Source: Nocardia iowensis
GTDB taxonomy: Bacteria; Actinomycetota; Actinomycetes; Mycobacteriales; Mycobacteriaceae
Direction of reading: 5' to 3'
Assembly: GCF_019222765.1 (NCBI RefSeq)
Contig: NZ_CP078145.1
Coordinates: 4,402,001-4,466,000 of the forward strand
Length of the DNA: 64,000 nt
The position numbers and the translations under genes were made by a program. Below, in pieces: positions 27,407 to 36,436 of this stretch (positions within the stretch are counted from its first letter, which is position 1; each line of letters opens with the position of its first letter). Below the pieces are notes generated by a model that made no database searches, was not told the origin of the DNA, and saw nothing but the letters and a program-made list of their open reading frames with translations.

Positions 27407-28651
27407 ATGAGTCAGGCCCTACGTTCGATGGGCAGGGGAGCGACCCGCAGACGATTGACCCGCGCTTTCGGCGCAATGGCCGCGGGTCTTGTGCTCGTCG
27501 CCACGATGGCGGGGGCAGGCCACAGCGCACCTCTTTATCCCGTACCCGATCCGGACCCGTTCTACGCGACTCCGGCGGATCTGGCCGACAAGAAACCCGG
27601 TGATGTCCTGGCGACCCGGGTGATGCCGCCGCTGCCGATTTTCCCCGACACCACCGTGACGGTGGTGCGGTTCCGTTCCACCAGTTCCGAGGGCAAGCCG
27701 ATCGCGGCGACCACCACCGTGCTCACCCCGCGGGCGCACGCCAAGGATGGGCCGCTGCTGTCCTTCCAGCACATCATCAATGGCCTCGGCGCCGAATGCT
27801 CGGTCTCCAAGGTCCTCTACACCGGCGACCCGAACCTGGTCGTCCGGGAGGCGCCGGGCTGGAACGTGCTGCTGCAGCGCGGGTGGAGCGTCGCGCTGCC
27901 GGACCATCTCGGCCCGAATTTCGCCTACGGCGCGGCGAAGCTGGGTGGCCAGATCACCCTCGACGGCATCCGCGCGGTCAAGCAGGTGGCCGAACTGGAG
28001 GTGCAGCAGAGCCCGGTGGCGATGGTGGGTTACTCCGGCGGCGGCATGGCCACCGCATGGGCCGCCGCGCTTGCCCCGGAGTACGCGCCCGAGCTGGATA
28101 TCGTGGGCGCCGCGATGGGCGGCGTGCCGATGAACCTGGTGAAAATGCTGGAGGGCCTCGGTCTCGGCGCGCACCCGGTGTTCGGGCTGGCGCTGGCGGC
28201 CGGTCTCGGCCTGGAACGCGAGTATCCCGAGCGTTTTCCGCTGAGTGAGCAACTGAACGAACGCGGTCTCGCCGCCCGCGCGCAGATGGCGAACAGCTGC
28301 ACCAACGACATTCTGGCGGCGGGTGCTGGTCGTGGCGCGCTGGACTTCGCGAAGACGACCTCGATGATCAACGACAGCACCGCACGGGCCGTGGTGGAGG
28401 AGAACAGCCTGGAACTGTACGACGGCGTGCCGAAAACACCGGTCTTCGAATGGCATTCGCCGATCGACGGACTGATCCCGGTGGACGCGGTGGTCAATAC
28501 CGACCGGCGCTGGTGCGCGGCCGGGGCGACGGTGCAGTCCGAACAGATCCCGGTACCCGATCACCTGACCGCGGCGGTGCTCGGCATCCCGGCGGCGTTG
28601 TCCTGGCTCGACGCCCGTTTCCGAGGGGAGCCCGCACCGAGCAACTGCTGA
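27407..28651 (+). CDS. Secretory LIP-type lipase
   Basis: 414 residues. A basic n-region with Arg-rich motif (ATRRRLTRAF) precedes the hydrophobic core AAGLVLVATMAGAGHSAP, so Tat export is possible. The alpha/beta-hydrolase has nucleophile elbow GYSGGGMAT, a catalytic Asp region EWHSPIDGLIP and a His in VPDHLTAAV, matching secretory lipases PF03583. The ATG at 27407 has GAGAGG upstream. It is followed by another LIP lipase at 28881. Confidence 0.9.
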   Translation: MSQALRSMGRGATRRRLTRAFGAMAAGLVLVATMAGAGHSAPLYPVPDPDPFYATPADLADKKPGDVLATRVMPPLPIFPDTTVTVVRFRSTSSEGKPIAATTTVLTPRAHAKDGPLLSFQHIINGLGAECSVSKVLYTGDPNLVVREAPGWNVLLQRGWSVALPDHLGPNFAYGAAKLGGQITLDGIRAVKQVAELEVQQSPVAMVGYSGGGMATAWAAALAPEYAPELDIVGAAMGGVPMNLVKMLEGLGLGAHPVFGLALAAGLGLEREYPERFPLSEQLNERGLAARAQMANSCTNDILAAGAGRGALDFAKTTSMINDSTARAVVEENSLELYDGVPKTPVFEWHSPIDGLIPVDAVVNTDRRWCAAGATVQSEQIPVPDHLTAAVLGIPAALSWLDARFRGEPAPSNC

Positions 28652-28669
28652 ACCGCACGACCACGACCG

Positions 28670-28723
28670 GGCCGAACCTGTTTCGCCACGAGCGGCATTC
28701 GGCTCGGTTGTTGCGGTTCGGCC
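28670..28723 (+). terminator. Possible nested hairpin after lipase gene
   Basis: Arms GGCCGAACC (28670-28678) and GGTTCGGCC (28715-28723) are exact complements, enclosing a smaller GAGC/GCTC pairing, starting ~19 nt after the stop codon. There is no U tract. Confidence 0.4.
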
Positions 28724-28880
28724 ACGTGTCACACACAACTCGGGCGCTTCGCCGCGTCGGAGGGTACTCGCCGGGTTAGCCTGACGGTCTGGCCTCGGTG
28801 CGACAGGGGGCATTACGGGGCCGAAGGCCACATCTCCCGGGCGCCAGGCGAACCCGACATCGCACCCAGAGGCGTGTGCC

Positions 28881-30314
28881 ATGAGATGCTTGCCTGCCAT
28901 TGCCGTGGCACTGCTGATCGTCTGCCCGAGCACGATGGGGCAGGCGGCCGCCGAGCCGCTGCCTGCCCCGCCGGGGGTACCCGCATTGCCGGGGCTGCCC
29001 GAGCTACCGCAGTTACCCGGTCTGTTCCCGCCACCTGTCGGCCCGCTGCCTCGTCTGCACGAATTGATCGATCAGGTGATCCCGCCGCCGCCGATCGAGC
29101 CTGCCCCGCGCCAGACCGAGCCGATCTGGGAGGCGACCACGCTGTCGCCCTCGGTGGTCGCCCTGCGCGACGCGTCGCTGCCCGCGAACATCGGTGATCC
29201 GATGTTCGATGCCTGGCCCGCGAACCTGGCGGAGCTCGACGAGGGACAGGTCATCGAGGTCAGGGACGTCACCGCGACCACGGCCCCGTTGATGCTGCTG
29301 CCGATCCAACGCGCGCAACTGCTCAAATACCGGACCACCAACGCGCACGGCGGACCCTCCTACGCCACCGCGACACTGGTCGTCCCGGCCGCTGCCTGGC
29401 CGGGACAGGGCCCGCGCCCGGTGGTGGTGAACAACCTGCCCATCGACGCACTCGGCCGCGGCTGCACGCCCGGATACACGCTGGCGCACGGGTTGAACCC
29501 CGATACCAGCGTCACCGATTTCATCCCACCGACCAGCTACGTCGCGGCTCTGCGCGGCTACGCGGTGCTCATCCCGGACCACGAGGGCCCGTGGATGGCC
29601 TACGCCGAGCCGTACGTCGCCGGCCACGCGGTGCTCGACTCGATCCGGGCGGTGCGCGGCCTGTTCCCGGACGAGTTCGGCGCGAGCAGGTTCGGCATGG
29701 CGGGCTATTCCGGCGGCGCCATCGCCACGCACGGCGCGGTGAAGCTGATCGACGGTTACGCACCGGAATTGGCGGACGTCATCGTCGGCGCGGCGCTGGG
29801 CGGTGTACCCGCGGACTACGAGATCCTGGCGCGCAGCATGAACGGCAATCTCGCGTCGGCGGTGTTCATGGCGGCGGTCTTCGGCATCGGCAGGGAGCGC
29901 CCGGAAATCCTCGCCCGAATGAACAATCTGGCGCAGTGGGTGGCGACCTCGCCGGTGAAGAACCTGTGCGGCAGCACCTATGGAGCGATCGGCGTGCTGA
30001 TGCTGCCGATCGATGTGGCAGCCAACATCGCCGACCCGCTGCGGTCCGATGTCGCCGAGGAGATCTATCGGGTGACCCGGATGGCGGACATGAAATCGGC
30101 TACGCCGCTCTATATCTACAACGGCGAGCAGGAGTTTTGGATCCCGGCCGAGGGGGCGCGCAATCTCTACCACGAACAGTGTCGGCTCGGCGTGCCCTCG
30201 GTCTATCGCAGCGTGCTCGGCGAACACATCATCGCGGGTGGGCTCGGTTATCCGGAGGCGATGCTCTGGCTGGACGAACGGTTGCACGGTGTACCCGCGC
30301 CCAACGAGTGCTGA
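28881..30314 (+). CDS. Secretory LIP-type lipase with Pro-rich N-terminus
   Basis: 477 residues. The signal peptide is MRCLPAIAVALLIVCPS...AAA, followed by ~60 Pro/Leu-rich residues (PGLPELPQLPGLFPPPVG). The hydrolase domain has GYSGGAIATHGAVKL as nucleophile elbow, the Asp/His region SVLGEHIIAGG near the C-terminus, and a closing Cys. The length exceeds its neighbour mainly through the Pro-rich segment, which may span the cell envelope. Confidence 0.9.
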   Translation: MRCLPAIAVALLIVCPSTMGQAAAEPLPAPPGVPALPGLPELPQLPGLFPPPVGPLPRLHELIDQVIPPPPIEPAPRQTEPIWEATTLSPSVVALRDASLPANIGDPMFDAWPANLAELDEGQVIEVRDVTATTAPLMLLPIQRAQLLKYRTTNAHGGPSYATATLVVPAAAWPGQGPRPVVVNNLPIDALGRGCTPGYTLAHGLNPDTSVTDFIPPTSYVAALRGYAVLIPDHEGPWMAYAEPYVAGHAVLDSIRAVRGLFPDEFGASRFGMAGYSGGAIATHGAVKLIDGYAPELADVIVGAALGGVPADYEILARSMNGNLASAVFMAAVFGIGRERPEILARMNNLAQWVATSPVKNLCGSTYGAIGVLMLPIDVAANIADPLRSDVAEEIYRVTRMADMKSATPLYIYNGEQEFWIPAEGARNLYHEQCRLGVPSVYRSVLGEHIIAGGLGYPEAMLWLDERLHGVPAPNEC

Positions 30315-30525
30315 CGGTTTGCCGCGCGCCGGGCGAGTTGTCAAGTGAGCTGAACACTTGGTGTTACATTTTGCCCCGATTGTCGCGATCTATGACGGAC
30401 GACCCTTCCCTCGATGGCGGGCGGGCAGCGTCTGGACCGGCTGCCCGCGCTATCCGACTCTGTAGCGCTTCGGTATTGTGGGCCGGTCCGGGCGAGCTCG
30501 ACGCCGGGATTCGCGAAAGAGGCAG

Positions 30526-31584
30526 ATGAACGACATCACTACCACCGCGTCCGAACAGGCAATGGCCTTGGTGGGGCGGCACTACCGGATGACCGAGCAC
30601 TACGAGGTCGGGCGGGAGAAGATCCGGGAGTTCGCCCGCGCCGTGCACGACCAGCATCCGGCGCACTGGCACGAGTCCGCCGCCGCGGAATTGGGCTACG
30701 ACGCGCTGATCGCGCCGCTGACCTTCACCTCGATCGTGCTGATGTTGATGCAGCGCAAGATGTTCGAGTCGGTGCTCACGGCCTATGACATCGGCCAGGT
30801 GCTGCAGACCGAACAGTCCATCGAGGTGCACCGCCCGGTGCTCGCGGGCGACCAGTTGCATTGTGTCTCCTATATCGAGTCGTTCCGTCAATTCGGCGAC
30901 AAAGACTTCATGGTGACCAAGAACGTGCTCACCAATCAGCACAAAGAACTGCTGCAGACCGCGACCTCGACCGCCGTGGCGCAGACCGGGGTGGCGATCG
31001 CCGCGGAGCTGACGGCCGCCGTCGACGGCGTCATCATGACCGGGCAGTCGACGGCCGACCGGCACGATGCCGCGACACAGCTCGGCGCGGACGCGGGCGT
31101 GCTGGAGTGCTTCGACGAACCGGTGCGGGCCGACCCGCTCGATCACCAGCGGACCCCCCACACCGTGCCGAGTTTCGACGAGCTCGCCGTCGGAATGGAA
31201 CTGCCGCCGCGCTCGATGGTGCTGTCCCGTGGCGATCTGGTGAATTACGCTGGGGTGTCCGGTGATTCGAACCCGATTCACTTCAGCGACGTGGTCGCGC
31301 GCAGTGCGGGCCTGCCTGACGTGGTGTCGCACGGGTTGCTCACCATGGGCCTCGGCGCGGGCTACCTGACCTCGTGGCTGGGTGATCCCGCCGCCGTCAC
31401 CGGTTACGGCGTGCGGTTCGCCGGTTTCGCGCCGGTCGCGGCGACCAAGGCGAGCGCCATCGAATTCCGCGGCAAGATCAAATCGCTCGATCCGGAACGC
31501 CGGACCGCCACCGTCGCGCTCACCGCGACGTGTGACGGCCGCAAGCTGTTCGGTCGCGCGACCGCGGACGTCGCGCTCCGCTGA
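30526..31584 (+). CDS. Fused HadA-HadB-like (3R)-hydroxyacyl dehydratase (MaoC)
   Basis: 352 residues with two hot-dog domains. The N-half has HadA/HadC-type 'YEVGREKIREFARAVHDQHPAHW'. The C-half carries the hydratase-2 motif 'YAGVSGDSNPIHFSD' with catalytic Asp and His, plus 'SHGLLTMG'. In mycobacteria HadAB/HadBC act in FAS-II elongation of mycolic acids; a single-chain fusion could perform the same reaction or act on other acyl thioesters. The start is ATG 30526 (MNDITTT); the longer frame lacks conservation. A degenerate paralogue lies at 40606-41646. Confidence 0.92.
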   Translation: MNDITTTASEQAMALVGRHYRMTEHYEVGREKIREFARAVHDQHPAHWHESAAAELGYDALIAPLTFTSIVLMLMQRKMFESVLTAYDIGQVLQTEQSIEVHRPVLAGDQLHCVSYIESFRQFGDKDFMVTKNVLTNQHKELLQTATSTAVAQTGVAIAAELTAAVDGVIMTGQSTADRHDAATQLGADAGVLECFDEPVRADPLDHQRTPHTVPSFDELAVGMELPPRSMVLSRGDLVNYAGVSGDSNPIHFSDVVARSAGLPDVVSHGLLTMGLGAGYLTSWLGDPAAVTGYGVRFAGFAPVAATKASAIEFRGKIKSLDPERRTATVALTATCDGRKLFGRATADVALR

Positions 31585-31700
31585 GTCATGCCGACGGCCG
31601 CGATCTCGCACGCTGGGCAGGCACTGGACCTGCGGTCGGTTATCGGTACAGGGTCTTTAGTCCGTAGAAACAGACAAGCTACGCATGGCAAACTCGAGGT

Positions 31701-32642
31701 ATGCGGGCTTCGGAGGTGCGACAGTCGACTGATGCCCCGCTGGCCGCAATGACTCCGGCGAGTGGCCCCACCGTGCTGCGCATGGTGCTCGGCGCCAGGT
31801 TGCGCAAGCTCCGTGAATCCTGCGGCCTCACCCGCGAGGACGCGGGTGCGGCCATTCGCGGCTCGCACTCGAAGATCAGCAGGCTCGAACTCGGCCGCAC
31901 CGGCTTCCGCGAACGGGACCTGCTCGATCTGCTCGACCTCTACCGGGTCACCGATCCGGTCGAGCGCGAGGAATACCTGGAGCTGGCGCGTCAGGCCAAC
32001 GAATCGGGCTGGTGGCACCGCGACAGCGACTGGCTGCCCAAGTGGTACGACACCTATCTCGGCCTGGAGCAGGCGGCCACGCTGGTCCGTGCCTACGAAC
32101 CGAGGGCCGTGCCCGAGCTGCTGCAGACCGCCGACTACGCCAGGGCGCTGCTGTCGCTGGCGCACTCCGGCGAGCCGCAGCCCGTGATCGAGCGCCGCGT
32201 CGCCCTGCGGATGCGCCGCCAGAGCATCCTGGACCGGCCGAATCCACCGCAACTGTGGGTGGTCGTCGAGGAGGCGGCCCTGAGCCGTCCGATCGGCGGT
32301 ACCGCCGTGTGGAACGCCCAGATCGAGCACCTGCTGCGGGTCGTAGCCAAGCGGCACATCACCGTCCAGGTGCTGGCCGATCACGTCGGCGGACCCGCCC
32401 TCGCCGACGGCGCCTTCACCATGCTCCGCTTCGCCGAGGCCGACCTGCCCGACATCGTCTACCTGCAACAGCTCACCAGCGCCCTCTACCTGGACAAGCA
32501 AGCCGACCTGGACGCGTATCGCGCTGTCGCCAACCAACTTTCGGTGCACGCCGCGCCGCCGGAATACACCATCGGCCTGCTGGAGGCGCTGCGCCGCCGT
32601 CAGCCGCGAATCCTCGACCAGCCAGCCGGCACCAAGCCCTGA
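31701..32642 (+). CDS. XRE family HTH regulator with DUF5753 domain
   Basis: 313 residues, a paralogue of 16811-17698: 'LGARLRKLRESCGLTREDAGAAIRGSHSKISRLELGRTGF', 'WWHRDSDWLPKWYDTYLGLEQAA' and 'LPDIVYLQQLTSALYLD' are shared almost word for word. CGAGGT precedes the ATG. No DUF397 gene is seen next to it, and the GTGCANATGYAC motif was not noticed near it, so it may have different targets. Confidence 0.95.
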   Translation: MRASEVRQSTDAPLAAMTPASGPTVLRMVLGARLRKLRESCGLTREDAGAAIRGSHSKISRLELGRTGFRERDLLDLLDLYRVTDPVEREEYLELARQANESGWWHRDSDWLPKWYDTYLGLEQAATLVRAYEPRAVPELLQTADYARALLSLAHSGEPQPVIERRVALRMRRQSILDRPNPPQLWVVVEEAALSRPIGGTAVWNAQIEHLLRVVAKRHITVQVLADHVGGPALADGAFTMLRFAEADLPDIVYLQQLTSALYLDKQADLDAYRAVANQLSVHAAPPEYTIGLLEALRRRQPRILDQPAGTKP

Positions 32643-32662
32643 CGGGCAAGTGCCCCAGGCTG

Positions 32663-32679
32663 ATTCGGCTCGGCCGAAT
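32663..32679 (+). terminator. Short hairpin after XRE gene
   Basis: ATTCGGC and GCCGAAT around TCG, 20 nt after the stop codon. Stem only 7 bp; weak. Confidence 0.35.
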
Positions 32680-32802
32680 TGGGCATCTGCTAATCGAGAC
32701 GAATACCCGTAGTGCTCGACGCTCCGCGTGCTGTGCTGCGTGCAGCAGGGGCCGACCGACCTTGCCACCCGGCCCCGAAACCGGCGAGCGAAGGGCCTGA
32801 AG

Positions 32803-32823
32803 TATTGTCCCAATGGGACAATA
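32803..32823. promoter_or_regulatory. Perfect palindromic operator before TetR gene
   Basis: TATTGTCCCA-A-TGGGACAATA, 10-bp arms with one central base, ending 18 nt before the TetR start codon at 32842. Position and symmetry are those of a TetR autoregulatory operator. TATTGT or ACAATA could also form part of the promoter. Confidence 0.75.
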
Positions 32824-32841
32824 AGGTGGTAAACTGACGAT

Positions 32842-33486
32842 ATGAGCGACGACGGTGTCGATCTCGATGGCCGCAGGCTGCGGACCAGACGCAGCCGGGA
32901 AGCTCTTTCGCGCGCCGCCTTCGATCTGCTCACCGAGCGGGGTTTGGGCGCGGTCGCCGTCGAGGACATCGCGGTGCGGGCCGGGGTCACCCGGCGCACC
33001 TTCAGCCGGCACTTCACCTCCATCGCGGACGCCATCCTCGGCGAGGTCGACCAAGACGTCCACCTGTTCAACGCCGCCCTGCGCCGCCGTCCGGCGGCGG
33101 AACCGCCGCTGCTGGCCTACCACAACGCCATCCACGATTGGTTCACCGCCGAATACGGCGGCGAACGAGCCGCGCTGCTGGCCCGGCGGTGGGCGCTGTT
33201 CCAACGATTCGAGGACGAACCCGAGCTGTTCGCCGGATATCAGCGCATCCGGCTCGAAGGTCAGCGAGAATCGGTGCGGATCATCGCCGCCCGGCTCGGC
33301 GTCGACCCGGACCGCGATCTGCGCCCGGCCACCGCGGTGGCGGTCGGCGCGGGCTTGCTCATCGCGGCCCTACAGGCCTGGGCCGCGGGTGATGATCCGG
33401 ACGGCCTGCCCGAACTCATCGAGGGCTACTTCGGCACCCTCGTCGAACTGACCACCGAATTCCGGACCGAGGAGTCACCGCCATGA
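32842..33486 (+). CDS. TetR family regulator
   Basis: 214 residues: HTH 'SREALSRAAFDLLTERGLGAVAVEDIAVRAGVTRRTFSRHFTS', then a helical C-terminal domain of the MftR-like group ('ALLARRWALFQRFEDEPELFAGY'). The next gene (Rv1733c-like) overlaps its stop by ATGA, so the two are co-expressed and probably controlled by the palindrome at 32803-32823. Confidence 0.92.
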   Translation: MSDDGVDLDGRRLRTRRSREALSRAAFDLLTERGLGAVAVEDIAVRAGVTRRTFSRHFTSIADAILGEVDQDVHLFNAALRRRPAAEPPLLAYHNAIHDWFTAEYGGERAALLARRWALFQRFEDEPELFAGYQRIRLEGQRESVRIIAARLGVDPDRDLRPATAVAVGAGLLIAALQAWAAGDDPDGLPELIEGYFGTLVELTTEFRTEESPP

Positions 33487-34067
33487 CCACAGAGTCGGTG
33501 AATATCTACCGCAGGACCTGCCGCCGCGTCGGGCTGGATCGTAATCCCATGCGCCGCAGGGAAGATCGAGTGCAGACCCTGGTCGCGGCGGCACTGACGC
33601 TGGTCTTCCTGATCGCCGTTCCCGTGCTGGTGATGTCGGTGGGCGCCCGGGTCTATCACACCGAAACCGCTGCGGTGCAAGCGGAAACGGCGAAACTGCA
33701 GCAGGTCGAAGCGACGGTGACGGCAACCGGCAAGGCGCCGCTGTACGCCCCGATCATGCCCGCCAAAGTGGAGTGGAAAGACGCCGACGGCGTCATCCAC
33801 ACCGACGACTATCAGTCGACCACCGTCGTGGAACCCGGTTCGACAGTGACCATTTGGCTGAACGGCGCCGGACGGATCGTCGAGCCGCCGTCACCGGACC
33901 AGGCGCTCAGCAAGGCGGTGCTGCTCACCTCCGGAGCCCTGTTGGGCGTCGTGCTCGCCCTGGTGGGTTGCTACTTCGCGCTTCGCCGCGCCCTCGACCG
34001 TCGCCGCCTACGGATGTGGGAAATGGAGTGGGCCACGGTAGATCTGCGCTGGGGCAGTCACAGCTGA
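33483..34067 (+). CDS. Rv1733c-like two-TM membrane protein
   Basis: 194 residues. TM1 is LVAAALTLVFLIAVPVLVMS, a ~90-residue extracytoplasmic part includes 'VEWKDADGVIHTDDYQSTTVVEPGSTVTIWL', and TM2 is AVLLTSGALLGVVLALVGCYFAL. This layout matches the mycobacterial Rv1733c family (a hypoxia-regulon membrane protein of unknown function). It is co-translated with the TetR gene and followed by a strong hairpin. Confidence 0.88.
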   Translation: MTTESVNIYRRTCRRVGLDRNPMRRREDRVQTLVAAALTLVFLIAVPVLVMSVGARVYHTETAAVQAETAKLQQVEATVTATGKAPLYAPIMPAKVEWKDADGVIHTDDYQSTTVVEPGSTVTIWLNGAGRIVEPPSPDQALSKAVLLTSGALLGVVLALVGCYFALRRALDRRRLRMWEMEWATVDLRWGSHS

Positions 34068-34072
34068 CCTCG

Positions 34073-34130
34073 GGTACGGCGTGCCCGCCGACGAGGGTAG
34101 GGAACAGGTTAGGCGGGCACGCCGCGTACC
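34073..34130 (+). terminator. Long hairpin ending the TetR-Rv1733c-like operon
   Basis: Arms GGCGTGCCCGCC (34078-34089) and GGCGGGCACGCC (34112-34123) are exact complements; GGTAC and GTACC extend the pairing with a small bulge. It begins 6 nt after the stop codon. Confidence 0.65.
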
Positions 34131-34275
34131 AGACCACATCGCGGCAAACGGCGGCCGGGCACGTCCTCGACGTTAAGTCTTTTCAGCCGGCTTCGTCCGG
34201 CAAGCAGACGATCGCCGGGCACTCCATAACTCACGGCCGGTTACGTTGTGACACAACACAAGCGGGTGCGGTCGA

Positions 34276-35823
34276 TCACACCGGCATGAGGCTGTGCTTG
34301 CGCGGATTCGTTTTCATGGTGTCTTTGTCGCGCAGCAAGCGCAGCGCTTTACGGATTTCCAGTCGGGTCTGTGCGGGCTCGATCACCGCATCGACATAGC
34401 CGCGCTCGGCAGCGATCCACGGCGTCGCCATGGTGGCGTTGTAGAAGTCGATCATCTGATCTCGCACCGCGGCACGCTGATCGACAGGGGTGGCCTCGAG
34501 TTGCTTACGCCCGATGATGCCGACCATGCTCTCCGCGCCCATTACCGCGATCCGCGCGGTCGGCCAGGCCAGACTGACATCGGCACCGAGCTGCTTGCAG
34601 CCCATCACCGCGTAACCGCCGCCATAGGCCTTGCGCGTCACGACCGTCACGATCGGCACGGTCGCTTCGATCACCGCGCGGAAGAAGCGACCGCCGCGCT
34701 TGATGACGCCATTGCGTTCCTCCTCGATGCCGGGCAACACACCGGGGGTATCGACGACGAAGATGACGGGCAGCCCGTAGGCATCGCACAGCCGGATGAA
34801 ATGTGTCGCCTTGTCCGAGCATTGCGCGTCGAGCGCGCCGCCGAGCACCTGCGGCTGATTGGCGACCACGCCGACACTGCGGCCGTCGACCCTGGCGAAA
34901 CCGGTGATCAGATTCTGCGCGGTACTGGCGGCCATCTCGTGGAAGGCGCCGTCGTCGAAGATCCGGATCAGGATCTCGTGCATGTCGTAGCCGACCTTGT
35001 CGGAGTCCGGGATGATCGAATTCAGTTCGAGGTCATGGCTGGTCAGCTCGGGCTCCAGCCCCGGATTCACCACCGGCGGCTGTTCCAGACAGCTGGTCGG
35101 CAAGTAGCTCAGGTAATTACGCACCCAGTCGAAAGCGGCCTGCTCATCGGGGGCGACATGGTGGACGGTGCCGTTGCGGGCCAGGGCCGCCGCGCCGCCG
35201 AGCTCCTCCGCGCTCACGTCCGCGCCGGTCACCGCCTTGGTGACCTCGGGACCGGTGACGAACATGTACGACTTCTCGGTCGCCACCAGCACATCCATAT
35301 TGACCGGCGCGTACACCGAACCGGCCGCGCACTTGCCGAGCATGATCGCCACCTGCGGCACGTATCCCGACATGTCACCTTGGCGTCGGCACATCAGCGC
35401 GTACCAGGCCAGCGAGGTCACCGCGTCCTGAATACGCGCGCCGCCGGAGTCGTTGATCGCCACCACCGGGCAGGCGTTCTCGTAGGCGAACTCCATGGCG
35501 GCGGCGACCTTACGGCCGAACATCTCACCGACCGAGCCGCCGTGGACGGTCTGGTCGTGCGCGATCACCACGACGGGCCTGCCGTCGATATAGCCGCGAC
35601 CGGTAACCACGCCGTCGCCGTACATCGCGCCCGGTTGGGCCGATTGGCGCATCAGCGCGCCGATCTCCACGAAGCTGCCCGGGTCGAGCAGGGCGCGCAC
35701 GCGCTCTCGTGCACTAGGTATTCCCTTGGCCTTGCGTTTCGCGATGCCCGTTTCGCCGGCGGGTTCCTCGGCGAGCTCCAGGATCCCCCGCAGCTCGTCC
35801 AGCTTCTCTCGCGTACCGCTCAT
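34276..35823 (-). CDS. Acyl-CoA carboxylase, carboxyltransferase (beta) subunit
   Basis: 515 residues, usual AccD length. Crotonase-like carboxyltransferase halves are both visible: '[46 protein letters not shown]' with the oxyanion glycine pair, and '[40 protein letters not shown]'. It transfers CO2 from biotin to an acyl-CoA (acetyl, propionyl or longer), feeding fatty and mycolic acid synthesis or propionate use. The start is ATG 35823; the upstream extension is repetitive. No biotin-carboxylase partner is in the window, so the substrate cannot be fixed. Confidence 0.94.
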   Translation of the reverse strand: MSGTREKLDELRGILELAEEPAGETGIAKRKAKGIPSARERVRALLDPGSFVEIGALMRQSAQPGAMYGDGVVTGRGYIDGRPVVVIAHDQTVHGGSVGEMFGRKVAAAMEFAYENACPVVAINDSGGARIQDAVTSLAWYALMCRRQGDMSGYVPQVAIMLGKCAAGSVYAPVNMDVLVATEKSYMFVTGPEVTKAVTGADVSAEELGGAAALARNGTVHHVAPDEQAAFDWVRNYLSYLPTSCLEQPPVVNPGLEPELTSHDLELNSIIPDSDKVGYDMHEILIRIFDDGAFHEMAASTAQNLITGFARVDGRSVGVVANQPQVLGGALDAQCSDKATHFIRLCDAYGLPVIFVVDTPGVLPGIEEERNGVIKRGGRFFRAVIEATVPIVTVVTRKAYGGGYAVMGCKQLGADVSLAWPTARIAVMGAESMVGIIGRKQLEATPVDQRAAVRDQMIDFYNATMATPWIAAERGYVDAVIEPAQTRLEIRKALRLLRDKDTMKTNPRKHSLMPV

Positions 35824-36436
35824 GACTGCGCCTCGCTGGCGCTCGGCTTCGTCATGCGCGAGGCGCGCTGGCACATGATTCGCTCACTTCGTTCCCTCAT
35901 GTCCTGGTGTTGCCCTTCGAACTCTGCAGTGTCGCCGTACGGGCGCAGCGCCCGATGGTATCCGTGGTGTGGGCCGCTGCACAGGTGTTCGTCGCATCGG
36001 ATGGGACAGCTCACAGGTTTGCCCGGCACGCTCTCGGTCAATGCGACACCCCACGCAGCCTGCGAAGGGACGCGGTGTTTGTGCAACTTACCAGTCGGCG
36101 CGCGTCGCGCCGATGACTGGTCCCGAGGATCGCGCCGGTGCCTATCCGGGTGCCGTCGCGCGGCGTTAGGGTGACTTCGACGCAGCGCCGGAATGCGCGG
36201 TCGGCGCTGCGTCACAATCTATTTGGGCGGGTCGGGGAACTGCGCCGGGGGCGAAATTCCTGTGCGCCGAATACGCGGTCGATACCGAAATCATGATCGT
36301 TTGGCGGCTGCACGTAACGAAAATCACTCGGGTGCTTGTGAATTCGCCCAACGAATGGGGTGCCCGCTGATGACTTCCCTGATTCGGTGGATCGTATCCC
36401 GTTTTCATCACGAATCGTCGCTAGTCTTCTTGAGTC
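35824..36436. other. 613-bp divergent intergenic region
   Basis: No convincing gene. Directly upstream of accD there is a low-complexity stretch with GCGCCTCGCTGGCGCTCGGC and TTCGCTCACTTCGTTCCCTC (about 35829-35900), of a kind often repeated between genes in these genomes. A hairpin with arms CCAGTC..GGCGCG and CGCGCC..GACTGG lies at 36091-36120. The part after ~36220 is lower in G+C and probably holds the promoter of the gene at 36437. Confidence 0.5.

Noticed and set aside
27419..30344. Long minus-strand frames opposite the two LIP lipases
   Set aside because: Antisense to genes with signal peptides and GxSxG motifs; no coherent protein sequence.
36091..36120. Hairpin in the accD divergent region as a possible small RNA or terminator
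   Set aside because: Both neighbouring genes run away from it and no promoter or U tract is visible, so no function is assigned.
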